A DNA stretch of 64,000 bases from Thermohalobaculum sp951813525. Lineage in GTDB: Bacteria; Pseudomonadota; Alphaproteobacteria; Rhodobacterales; Rhodobacteraceae. Made by a program: the position numbers and the translations under genes. How positions within the stretch are numbered: position 1 is the stretch's first letter; each line of letters begins with the position of its first letter. Positions 27,862 to 35,791 of the stretch are shown here, piece by piece. The notes beneath the pieces were generated by a model, which made no database searches, was not told where the DNA came from, and saw nothing but the letters and a program-made list of their open reading frames with translations. Location: assembly GCA_951813525.2 (NCBI GenBank), contig CATOTJ020000002.1, forward strand, positions 1,302,001 through 1,366,000, in the 5' to 3' direction.

Positions 27862-28552
27862 TTGAGTCAGACCACTAGCGTTACCAGCGAACTCGGACCT
27901 CTTGTCTGGCCTGGGAAGACGGGCCCGGCCACGCTCCGGTTCTTTAGCGGCGACACTCTGGTCTATGCGTGTTCGGTCGATGTCATTCCGTTCGATCAGG
28001 CCAATCATAGCCTGGATAGCATTACCGAGGGCACTTGCGCCTGGAAGGCCGACCGTGATTGGCCGATGCTGACCGGCATCGGAAGGCTCTTCGAGAACCC
28101 AAGCTGGTCTGTCGAGGTTGCAGTCGGTGGCCCAAAGATTGCCGATCTTTCGCCGCTGTCGGGTAGGTTTAGTGTATGTTGTCGGGCAGACCCCAGGCGT
28201 GACCAACATGAGCGCGTTTAAATCAGACGGCTCGGTCCTGTCGCAATGCCCGTTGGTAGTGCAAGACGCCGAGGCGTACTTCGCAATGAACCCCATCGAT
28301 GATGCGGTCTTGTGCAAAAACCGTATCGGACAGCCAGCACGGTTGCAGATCGGCCAGTCCCTTGAAGTCTCATTCGAAAAACCGAAGAAACGATTTTTCG
28401 AGCTTGCTGTCGCGGACCAGAAGATTGCCGATGTACGTCTACGCTCTAATCGTCTCTATCAGATCAAGGCTATCGCGCCGGGTGTGACAAACGTGATCAG
28501 CTTTGGCGATGGCGGCAGCCTTCACCACGAATGCGTGGTCGTAGTCGAGTGA
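27862..28552 (+). pseudogene. Pilus-assembly N-terminal-like double-domain protein, frameshifted
   Basis: Two related segments follow one another: NPSWSVEVAVGGPKIADLSP ... VYVVGQTPGVTN, and ARLQIGQSLEVSFEKPKKRF ... LYQIKAIAPGVTN. Both resemble the N-terminal domain of secretin-associated pilus-assembly proteins (CpaC/RcpA-type). The first domain begins in one frame and continues in the next: at about 28167, losing one T would turn SGRFSVCC into SGRLVYVVGQ. A TGA lies just before the TTG at 27862, so the original 5' end may also be lost. The two ends read in different frames, so it is probably decayed. No other pilus genes are nearby. Confidence 0.6.
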
Positions 28553-28726
28553 GATATTCCACCCAGAGACTGACGATGTCGGGAAACCACATCGTCTGGC
28601 GTCTAAGCAACGGCAAATCTTGCACTCTAAGGTTGTGGTTGTAGATTCTGCGCTGACCAATAACGGTCGTATCTGCGACTCTTCTGCCGGACAACTGCTG
28701 ATAGAATCCGATGGGGTGATGGTACG

Positions 28727-29065
28727 TTATGCGATCTGTCGCACCAGCACCACATAGAGCGGGATTGGAGCGACGGCGATGGTCGTGAGGTAGGCCGGAA
28801 GCGAGAAGAGACGGCTGGTTCTAGCGATGAATACGTTCCCGCCGCCGCCGCCGACCGACGAATTCCCCGGTAGGTTCAAGAGCACGGCGATCGCGAGAAA
28901 TCTGTGTCGCAATAGCCAAGGCACGAACCGGCGTGGCACCGCTGCCGTCAGGAAGCTAAGGCTCTTGTGCCGGTCGCGCTGTTCCATACCAAGCAGGAGG
29001 TCATGCATTCGTATAAACTTCAACGCGCGCGCGGCGCGGGCAGTGAGTCGCAGCGCCGCGACCAC
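28727..29065 (-). pseudogene. Fragment of a multi-pass membrane protein
   Basis: The frame encodes 112 residues. Two hydrophobic segments flank RRFVPWLLRHRFLAIAVLL and NLPGNSSVGGGGGNVFIART, then SRLFSLPAYLTTIAVAP. A basic region followed by an Asn-Leu-Pro-Gly-Asn and Gly5 turn between helices looks like the conserved core of a membrane protein whose other segments are missing. The 5' end overlaps the upstream small gene out of frame. It is interpreted as a remnant; the family is uncertain. Confidence 0.45.
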
Positions 29066-29253
29066 ATCATGCCCTCGTTGAAGTGCAATTCCCCTTCAAG
29101 GGCGAGAGCGCCCTCCGGCCCGATCAGGTCCGCAAAGAGACGGCCATCCAGTGCGCCGGCCGTGGGGCCATCTTGAGCATCGGAAACAACCGGCATGCAC
29201 AGCAGGACGACTGCTACAAGCACCGTCCGCGTACACCGTCCCGCACGGTTCAT
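29020..29253 (-). CDS. Small exported protein, probably C-terminally truncated
   Basis: The 77-residue product has a convincing Sec signal (MNRAGRCTRTVLVAVVLLCM, cleavage near SDA) and a short mature part with LDGRLFADLIGPEGALALEG and GMMWSRRCDSL. The start overlaps the stop of the upstream DinB gene by four bases (ATGA), so they were once coupled. The mature part stops just after a Cys, and the sequence downstream holds only the membrane-protein fragment, which suggests a truncation. The function is unknown. Confidence 0.45.
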   Translation of the reverse strand: MNRAGRCTRTVLVAVVLLCMPVVSDAQDGPTAGALDGRLFADLIGPEGALALEGELHFNEGMMWSRRCDSLPAPRAR

Positions 29254-29807
29254 CGCGCGTCTCCATCTGCAGCTCTTGACTCAATTGATGCAAAAGCTCG
29301 GATGTCACTGGCAGGCAGTCCCCTCCGCATCGCGAGCAGGTCAAGGGGTGGCGGCTCGTGCTGGGTGCAAATCGAAAGGATCGTGTGCGCTTGTCCGCGA
29401 TGGTGGGTCTGGTGATTGAATAGATGTGAAAGAATGTCTGAGCGTCGCTGTTCAAACGTCCTGCCGTTTGTTGTCGTGTACGCGATTGTGTTCGATAGGC
29501 TTTCGTCATCGAGCGATGCGACGAAGTCTAAAATGCGATCATCCTCGTCGGCTCTGGCCGCGGCAAGATCGGCGCGAGCGTCGTAAAGAATTGCGTCGAG
29601 ACGATTGGGATGCCCGCCTTCGCCCGTGAGGCGTTTCATCCAAATGCGATCAGTGAGCAATAGATGATTTAGCGTCCCATGCAGGCTCTTGAAAAAGGCA
29701 CTTACGTCACGCCGGTATTCACTCTTGTCCATCCTGAATGCAGCCTCGTAGAGTCGTGCATTGGCTCACCTATTGTAGCGCGCAAACTCGACGAAGTGAT
29801 CTCGCAT
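29250..29807 (-). pseudogene. DinB-family protein interrupted by an in-frame TGA
   Basis: From the ATG at 29807 (AGGG upstream) the frame reads MRDHFVEFARYNR, then TGA, then ANARLYEAAFRMDKSEYRRD and the rest of a normal DinB protein, with GTLNHLLLTDRIWMKR and HLFNHQTHHRGQAHTIL holding the metal His residues. In this family the residue at the TGA is almost always Trp (RYNRWANARLYE), so a TGG-to-TGA change is the simplest reading. A 160-residue product could still start at the ATG at 29732, but it would lack the first helix. DinB homologues are metal-dependent thiol-using enzymes. Confidence 0.75.
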
Positions 29808-30027
29808 TGGTAACCCTCTAAGCAGCGCCAACCAACCGCGCGCATGGTACCTCATCAATTTCGCAGAGTCAGCGGCGAGCGTGCTTTGCCTATGACGCGC
29901 CCTTGTCAATGCCACCTAAGATTGCATCATGAATTCGCTAAACAGCCTATCACTGATCCGACCACCACGACCGGGGTAGGGGAACCGCGCTCAATTCCTC
30001 AGCAGCCGTGTAGTTCGTCATCTCGAC

Positions 30028-30035
30028 GGCTCACA
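30028..30035. repeat. Target-site duplication of the IS66 element (left copy)
   Basis: GGCTCACA abuts the left inverted repeat and is repeated exactly at 33063-33070 beside the right inverted repeat. Eight bases is the usual duplication size of the IS66 family. Confidence 0.95.
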
Positions 30036-30119
30036 GTACGCGTTGCCCTGACCCCACGTTTCTTGTGAAGTCGATATCTGCGAGTCCCTGCGCTTTGTAG
30101 TTTTGCAGGGAGTTTCTCC

Positions 30120-30509
30120 ATGGAGCGCCTAACGGAGTTTCTCACAGACATCGGGTCGATAGTTGGGCCCCGTGGTCAGCGGCAATGGCCGGACGAGTTG
30201 AAGGCCCGGATTGTGGCTGAGACGCTTGAACCTGGGGTGACTGTAAACGAGGTCGCCCGTCGCTACGACATGCGGCCCAATCATCTGTCGTCTTGGCGAC
30301 GGCTGGCGAAAGAGGGCAAGCTTGTGCTGCCCGCCGTGCCCGTGTCGGAACCAACGTTCGCACCGTTGATTATTGAAGAGCAACTGGACCGTTCGGCGGA
30401 ACCCGTGTGCACCAAGCTTGAGATCGTCTGCGGTGAAGTAGTGCTTCGGCTGGACGCCGAGACGCCCGCGGCGCGGGTCGCGGAGATCGTGCGGGCGTTG
30501 CGCGTATGA
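30120..30509 (+). CDS. tnpA: IS66 accessory protein TnpA
   Basis: The 129-residue protein has a helix-turn-helix, QWPDELKARIVAETLEPGVT followed by NEVARRYDMRPNHLSSWRRL, as in IS66 OrfA (IS3-like HTH). The C-terminal half contains the IEIVCGEVVLRLD-like strand block (LEIVCGEVVLRLDAETPAAR) that closes these proteins. It assists TnpC in transposition. Its stop overlaps the tnpB start by four bases. Confidence 0.92.
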   Translation: MERLTEFLTDIGSIVGPRGQRQWPDELKARIVAETLEPGVTVNEVARRYDMRPNHLSSWRRLAKEGKLVLPAVPVSEPTFAPLIIEEQLDRSAEPVCTKLEIVCGEVVLRLDAETPAARVAEIVRALRV

Positions 30510-30859
30510 TCTTCCCATCGAACCGGGTCCGGATTGTGGTGGCGACCAAACCCGTGGACTTCCGGAAAGGTCATGACGGTCTTGCTGCGCTGGTGAAGAA
30601 TGAACTCAGGAAAGAGCCGTTCACCGGGACGGTGTTTGTGTTCCGTGCCAAGCGGGCCGATAGGCTGAAGCTCCTTTACTGGGACGGCACAGGTCTTGTG
30701 ATGACGTACAAACGGTTGGAGGAAACAACCTTCACCTGGCCCGCCATCCGCGATGGGTTGATGTCGCTGAACCATGCCCAGTTCGAGGCGTTGTTTGCCG
30801 GGCTCGACTGGCGGAAAGTGAAGGCTCTGGCGGCACGTCCGCCGACCGCGGCAGAGTGA
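30506..30859 (+). CDS. tnpB: IS66 accessory protein TnpB (Orf2)
   Basis: The 117-residue protein has the complete IS66 Orf2 pattern: VRIVVATKPVDFRKGHDGLA, then GTVFVFRAKRADRLKLLYWD, GTGLVMTYKRLEE and a TWPA-containing C-terminal region. It overlaps tnpA by four bases and precedes tnpC. It is required with TnpA for efficient IS66 transposition, although its biochemical function is unclear. Confidence 0.95.
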   Translation: MIFPSNRVRIVVATKPVDFRKGHDGLAALVKNELRKEPFTGTVFVFRAKRADRLKLLYWDGTGLVMTYKRLEETTFTWPAIRDGLMSLNHAQFEALFAGLDWRKVKALAARPPTAAE

Positions 30860-30913
30860 CTCGGGCATCCGATTGAACGGGTGGCAAAGCGCTGATTTTG
30901 ATAGACCCCGGCC

Positions 30914-32488
30914 ATGTTGAGCGCAGCCGATCTCCCGAATGACATCGATGCTCTGAAGGCGATGGTTCTGGCTGCCGGCGGGCGCGAGGAACGCCATGTT
31001 ATGCGCATCGCGCAGTTGGAAAAGCTGCTGACCGATGTCAAGCGCGCCCTCTTCGGGCACAAATCCGAGAAGGTCTGTCCGGACCAGCTTGAGTTGGCGC
31101 TCGAAGACATCGAGACAGCGGTCGAGACCCTCAAGGCAGCCGAAGAGGCCGACGAACTGGAGGTCATGGGTAAGCCGCGCTCGCGTAAGGCCAACCGGGG
31201 ATCATTGCCCCGGCACTTGCCGCGCATCGAGGAAGTGATCGAGCCAGAAAGCACGACCTGCGACTGCGGCCACGAGCGGCATGTTATTGGCGAGGATGTC
31301 AGCGCACGACTGGATGTCGTTCCGGCGCAGTTCCGGGTAATCGTCACGCGTCGTCCGAGATATGCCTGCCGGTCCTGCGAGAGCGGGATCGTGCAAGCCC
31401 CGGCACCGGCGCATCTGATCCCCGGCGGCATGCCGACCGAGGCAACAGTGGCCCATGTGATCGTCAGCAAGTACGCCGATCATCTCCCTTTGTATCGACA
31501 AGCGCAGATCTACAGCCGCCAGGGCATCGATCTTGATCGCTCCACCCTGGCGGCCTGGGTTGGGCGGGCAGCGTTCGAAATCCAACCGGTCTATGATGCC
31601 CTACTGGCAAACCTGAAGCGTTCTTCCAAGCTCTTCATGGACGAGACCACAGCACCGGTGCTCGACCCCGGCAGGCGCAAAACCAAGACGGGGTTCTTCT
31701 GGGCGCTTGCCCGCGATGATCGACCATGGGGCGGGGACGATCCACCCGGCGTGGCCTTCACCTATGCGCCGGGACGGTCAGGGCAATATGCCGAGAACAT
31801 CCTCAAGGGCTTTGGCGGCACCCTGCAGGTCGATGGCTATTCAGGTTACAACAGGCTGCTCAAACGGCCCGGAGAGGATATCCAGCTGGCCTATTGCTGG
31901 GCCCACGCCCGGCGCAAGCTGCACGAGGTATCCCAGACCGGCACCACGCCCATTGCAGATGAAGGGCTGAAACAGATCGCCCGGCTATACCGGATCGAGA
32001 AGGACATCCGCGGTCACTCGCCCGAGGTGCGGTTGGCTGCTCGGCAGGAGCGGTCAAAGCCGATCATTGATGGTTTTGAACACTGGCTCACCGCCAACCG
32101 CGCCCGCGTCTCCGCCAAATCCCCGCTCGGCGAGGCCCTGAAGTATATCGCCAAATATTGGGACGGGCTAAACCTGTTCCAGACCGACGGTCGGATCGAG
32201 ATCGATTCAAATGCCATTGAACGCACCATTCGCCCCATCGCGCTGAACCGCAAGAATGCGCTCTTCGCCGGGCACGACAAAGGTGCACAGAACTGGGCGA
32301 TGATCGCTTCTCTAATCGAGACCTGCAAACTGAACGCCATCGATCCTCACACCTGGCTGACCGAGACATTGGCCGCTATCGTGCAGGGGCACAAACAATC
32401 CGATATCGACGCGCTCCTGCCATGGAACTACAATGGGACCGAGAAGGGGCACGGTCATGAGCATCATCGAATTGAAGGTCACGCTTGA
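30914..32488 (+). CDS. tnpC: IS66 transposase TnpC
   Basis: The 524-residue transposase has an N-terminal coiled coil (RIAQLEKLLTDVKRALFGHK), a Cys4-type zinc segment (CDCG and CRSC around residues 115-155), and a DDE domain with MDETTAPVLDPG, LQVDGYSGYNRLL and the C-terminal Glu region IDSNAIERTIRPIALNRKNALF. The C-terminus extends through LTETLAAIVQGHKQSDIDALLPWN. The frame is intact, and the last 32 bases overlap the following gene. Confidence 0.95.
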   Translation: MLSAADLPNDIDALKAMVLAAGGREERHVMRIAQLEKLLTDVKRALFGHKSEKVCPDQLELALEDIETAVETLKAAEEADELEVMGKPRSRKANRGSLPRHLPRIEEVIEPESTTCDCGHERHVIGEDVSARLDVVPAQFRVIVTRRPRYACRSCESGIVQAPAPAHLIPGGMPTEATVAHVIVSKYADHLPLYRQAQIYSRQGIDLDRSTLAAWVGRAAFEIQPVYDALLANLKRSSKLFMDETTAPVLDPGRRKTKTGFFWALARDDRPWGGDDPPGVAFTYAPGRSGQYAENILKGFGGTLQVDGYSGYNRLLKRPGEDIQLAYCWAHARRKLHEVSQTGTTPIADEGLKQIARLYRIEKDIRGHSPEVRLAARQERSKPIIDGFEHWLTANRARVSAKSPLGEALKYIAKYWDGLNLFQTDGRIEIDSNAIERTIRPIALNRKNALFAGHDKGAQNWAMIASLIETCKLNAIDPHTWLTETLAAIVQGHKQSDIDALLPWNYNGTEKGHGHEHHRIEGHA

Positions 32489-33035
32489 GTACATCGAGCC
32501 CGCCGTGAAGCGTACCCTGCTGGTGCCAGCCGATATCCGCCTCGACCGCCTGCATCTGACACTCCAGGCCGCAATGGGCTGGGCCAACTCCCACCTCTAC
32601 ATGTTCGAGGCCGGCGGGGCGACCTGGGGGCTGCCCGATCCGGACTTCGGCGGCGATGATCTGCCTGACAACAATACCACCCTGGCCGAGTTGATCGAGG
32701 ACACCGGCGCACGCACGGTCAATTATCTCTACGACTTCGGTGACAGCTGGGACCACCAGATCAAGATCGGCAAGATCAGCGATCCTGTCCCCGGCGAGCT
32801 CTACCCCCGCTTGACGGATATCGCTGGCCGGTGCCCGCCAGAAGATGTCGGCGGCTTCCCTGGATACGAAGAGTTCCTGGAAGCCATTGCAGATCCAAAG
32901 CACCCTGAACATGAGGATCTCAGAAGGTGGTACGGTGGCGACTTCGAGCCCAACACGCCAGATAGCGACGAACTTCGCCTTGAAGTTCTCAAGCTCGCAA
33001 AACGTTGGAAGCCAAAAATGAAGGCGCTTAACTGA
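32457..33035 (+). CDS. Plasmid pRiA4b ORF-3-like protein carried by IS66
   Basis: The 192-residue product matches the pRiA4b ORF-3 family: MSIIELKVTLEYIEPAVKRT at the start, LDRLHLTLQAAMGWANSHLY, and the signature YLYDFGDSWDHQIKIGKI, followed by CPPEDVGGFPGYEEFLEAI. The ATG at 32457 fits the family; an ATG at 32433 is in tnpC. It lies inside the inverted repeats, so it moves with the element. Its function is unknown, and such proteins often accompany IS66-type transposases. Confidence 0.92.
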   Translation: MSIIELKVTLEYIEPAVKRTLLVPADIRLDRLHLTLQAAMGWANSHLYMFEAGGATWGLPDPDFGGDDLPDNNTTLAELIEDTGARTVNYLYDFGDSWDHQIKIGKISDPVPGELYPRLTDIAGRCPPEDVGGFPGYEEFLEAIADPKHPEHEDLRRWYGGDFEPNTPDSDELRLEVLKLAKRWKPKMKALN

Positions 33036-33129
33036 CCAACGTGGGGTCAGGGCACCGCTTACGGCTCACACATCATCCCTAGGTATTCACCGTTAACATT
33101 GGTACTGTCTACCCGACAGGAGGATGGGC

Positions 33130-33396
33130 ATGGAACGTCGCGTCGTCGCGATCTTCGCCGCCGACATGGTGGGCTTCAGCCGGTTGATCGAGGTCGACGA
33201 AATCGGGGCGATCACCCGCCAGAAGCGCCATCGCGCCGAACTGATCGATCCTCGGATCGAGCAACACGGCGGCCGAATAATCAAGCTGACCGGCGACGGC
33301 ATGATCACCGAGTTTCCGAGCGTTGTCGAAGCGGTGCAGTGTGCCGTCTCGGTGCAAGACGAGCTGATGCCTTGGCGGTATGATCAGCGCGAGTGA
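33130..33396 (+). pseudogene. Truncated class III nucleotidyl cyclase, N-terminal fragment
   Basis: The 88-residue reading has MERRVVAIFAADMVGFSRLI with the first metal Asp and IIKLTGDGMITEFPSVVEAV with Lys and the second Asp. It stops after VQDELMPWRYDQRE, where the usual second half (the Asn/Arg-containing region) should follow. AGGAGG lies before the ATG at 33130, so it may still be translated, but it lacks half the catalytic domain. It starts about 60 bases after the IS66 right end, and a GAF-cyclase gene converges on it. Confidence 0.75.
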
Positions 33397-33433
33397 CCAC
33401 TCGGACGCTCACCCACTATCTAGCGCCACGAAC

Positions 33434-34621
33434 TTATGAGCTGACGAGCTTGAAGACCTCCACGGGGTCGCGGATACCCTTAAAGCTTAGGTCGCCGTTT
33501 GACACCGACTTATAGTTCCATTTGATCGCGTTGTGCGCTCGTGCGTTCAAAAGGATCTCGCCGTCCTCAGCGTGATCGCACAAGCGAGCTGCAAGGTTCA
33601 CTGCTGCGCCAGACGCCGTGTAATCGTAACGGCCTTCAGATCCAAGCATGCCAATATTCGCGTAGCCGAGTGATACGCCTACACCAAACCCTAAGCGATG
33701 CCCGAGGCTTCGCCATTGCTCACTGAGCTTTGCCATACCGTCACGCATAGCGATAGCTAAGCGCACAGCATCACCAGCGGGATCATCGCACGGCAACGGG
33801 TCATTGAATATCACCATGATGCCATCGCCCATGCGCTTATCAACGCCAGCCTTGTGCGCACTGATCAGCTTGCCCATCTCCTCGTGATAGGTCTGCAGCA
33901 CCTCAATAGTTTCCTCGGGCTCAGCCGTCTCACAAAACGCGGTGAAGCCACGCATATCGCAGAACAGTGTTGCAATCAGTGAGCGATGGCTTTTGCGCAA
34001 TGCCTCATCACCATCGTTGACCAATGTGTCGGCTACGGCAGGCGATAGGAATTGCTTGAGTGCTTGCGCCTGACGGTGCACCGCCTCAACCAGGCGGGCA
34101 TTCTCGATTGCGATAAGGGCCTGGTCAGCAAATGTCTCAACAAGCCTGATCTCACGATCGGTGTACGGCCTCACATGGTTATTAAAAACGGATATGAGGC
34201 CTATAACCTCACCATCGCGCTTTAGTGGCACTGACATCGCCGTGCGCACATGGTCGGAGATCTGCTTTTGAAAGCCACTCACATACGGGTCGGCCGCCAC
34301 GTCATGAACGTGCACAGTTTCACCAGCTAGCACCGTGCGGCCTGCAACGGATTCAGGGCCAGGCCGGAAGGGGTTGGCTATCATCGCCGCGGCCAGCTCG
34401 GGGTCATCTATCTTATGAGCGGCGATGTGGTAGGCGCCGTCACCACGTAGCAGGCGCACATGACCAAAGTTTGAGCGGCATAACCTAACCGAGGTCTCAA
34501 CGATCATCTCTAAGATGGGCTGCAGATCATGCGGAGAGCGAGATATTGCGTTCAGCACCTCACTAGTTGCTTGCTGTGCCTCTAGCGCCAAATCAAGCTG
34601 CTCACGAAGGTTGTCAGACAA
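33434..34621 (-). CDS. GAF-domain class III adenylate/guanylate cyclase
   Basis: The 395-residue protein has an N-terminal helix (SEVLNAISRSPHDLQPILEM), a GAF domain (SNFGHVRLLRGDGAYHIAAH, TAMSVPLKRDGEVIGLISVF), a linker helix (LVEAVHRQAQALKQFLSPAV), and a cyclase domain with FCDMRGFTAFCETAEPEE (metal Asp), KRMGDGIMVIF (Lys, Asp) and YDYTASGAAVNLAARL (Asn, Arg). All catalytic positions are kept. The usual ligand of such GAF domains is unknown here. The DNA has more A/T in third positions than the genes around the lgt cluster, which suggests a different origin. Confidence 0.88.
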   Translation of the reverse strand: MSDNLREQLDLALEAQQATSEVLNAISRSPHDLQPILEMIVETSVRLCRSNFGHVRLLRGDGAYHIAAHKIDDPELAAAMIANPFRPGPESVAGRTVLAGETVHVHDVAADPYVSGFQKQISDHVRTAMSVPLKRDGEVIGLISVFNNHVRPYTDREIRLVETFADQALIAIENARLVEAVHRQAQALKQFLSPAVADTLVNDGDEALRKSHRSLIATLFCDMRGFTAFCETAEPEETIEVLQTYHEEMGKLISAHKAGVDKRMGDGIMVIFNDPLPCDDPAGDAVRLAIAMRDGMAKLSEQWRSLGHRLGFGVGVSLGYANIGMLGSEGRYDYTASGAAVNLAARLCDHAEDGEILLNARAHNAIKWNYKSVSNGDLSFKGIRDPVEVFKLVSS

Positions 34622-35476
34622 TGAACACCCCTCCTAGTTTCGCTCCATCGGCAGCGACGCGTTCGTAGCCCGTTCGCTCATAGAGCCATCATAGACCGCA
34701 ATGTTCGGATACTCGAAGAGCTTTCAGTTTAATATGGTGCTTGCAGACGACTGATCCTGGCCCATTGCTGCCGAACCTGCTGCGGCAGCTTTTGGGGGTG
34801 CTGCGATGGCCTCATCAAAAATCTTGCCTTTCTGAACAGCTATGAGCTCACTGGGCCATCCAGGTGGCATTTTCGGTATCTTCGGATATGATTGTAACGT
34901 GGTCTCAGGCGTACGCTCACCTGCCTTCTCGGGCAATGTCGTTTTCACCGTGGGAAAACGGACTTGCCCACCCTGGCGGATAGATGTCTGAAAATAGCGC
35001 ATTCCGCCCTTGGCGCTCGTTGAAGAACCCGACGAACAAATCGCACCTTGGCTAGACCGAAGTTGGCATATTCAAAATGGTCGCCACACGCTGAGGTAGG
35101 TGCGCAAAAACGGTCGTTTTTGGCATCGGCGGCGTAGCGACCGAAATCCTTGAAGAACTTTATGCCACAAAACCTTGGCAAAACTCCGTTTGATTTTGAT
35201 ACGTTTTTGGCCAGACCCGAGAAAGCCGACCTTCGTGCATCGTGCAGCATCTGGGAGAATGGGCTCCTTGCCGACATCTGACGGTTTCAGTCGGGCCTAT
35301 GGCGCTTGTATGACCGCTTTTGAGATAAGTCCGGGAACACCATGCACAGCCAGCGAATGGGCGTTTCGCAGCCCATCCGTCAGAAGGGGGATGTAAGTCT
35401 GGGCTGACTCCGGACATTCGCTGCGCGACGCAGCAAGGTCGGCTGTGGGCCGCCCTCAGTGAGCGGCCCATCTTGT
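34622..35476. other. Intergenic region without a supported gene
   Basis: In these 855 bases several overlapping frames of 70-110 codons exist on both strands, but none has a ribosome site, coding bias or a recognisable domain. The stretch around 35400-35460 (CGGACATTCGCTGCGCGACG and the following palindromic GCCGCCCTCAGTGAGCGGC) resembles short intergenic repeats I associate with Rhodobacteraceae genomes. The segment probably represents debris between the cyclase and the integrase remnant. Confidence 0.4.
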
Positions 35477-35689
35477 TTAGATTTCGACGGCTTCGGAAAT
35501 TGCAAGGGCATCTTCGAGTTCGACACCCAGGTAACGAACAGTGCTGTCCATTTTCGTGTGTCCCAGCAGAAGTTGCACCGCCCTCAGGTTCCCAGTCTTC
35601 CGATAGATCTGCGCAACCTTCGTGCGGCGCATTGAGTGCGTGCCGAAAGCGCTTGGTTCTAAACCGATCGACTGGACTGTGGATCGGCA
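35477..35689 (-). pseudogene. Tyrosine recombinase (integrase), C-terminal remnant
   Basis: Only the last ~71 codons of a tyrosine recombinase remain: FGTHSMRRTKVAQIYRKTG contains the His-x-x-Arg box, LRAVQLLLGHTKMDSTVRYL holds the conserved His and the nucleophile Tyr, and the protein ends EDALAISEAVEI. The frame runs into the left end of the IS21 element at 35690, so the upstream part is missing. It marks an old integrative element. Confidence 0.85.
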
Positions 35690-35791
35690 TGCAAGATTGA
35701 CCCCCTTGTTGGGGTAATCGGCGCCCAAAAGTGACCCCCCTGACAATTCGTACGAGAAGCTTCCTCAAAAGAGTGAGGGAGCGATCAGGGG

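Larger units (their letters stand above)
30036..33062 (+). mobile_element. Complete IS66-family element with 8-bp target duplication
   Basis: The 3027-bp element is bounded by inverted repeats that differ at few positions (left GTACGCGTTGCCCTGACCCC, right arm GTAAGCGGTGCCCTGACCCC on the opposite strand), continuing with ACGTT on both. It is flanked on both sides by GGCTCACA (30028-30035 and 33063-33070). It carries tnpA, tnpB, tnpC and a fourth gene, and all four frames are intact. The exact duplication indicates insertion without later rearrangement. Confidence 0.95.
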
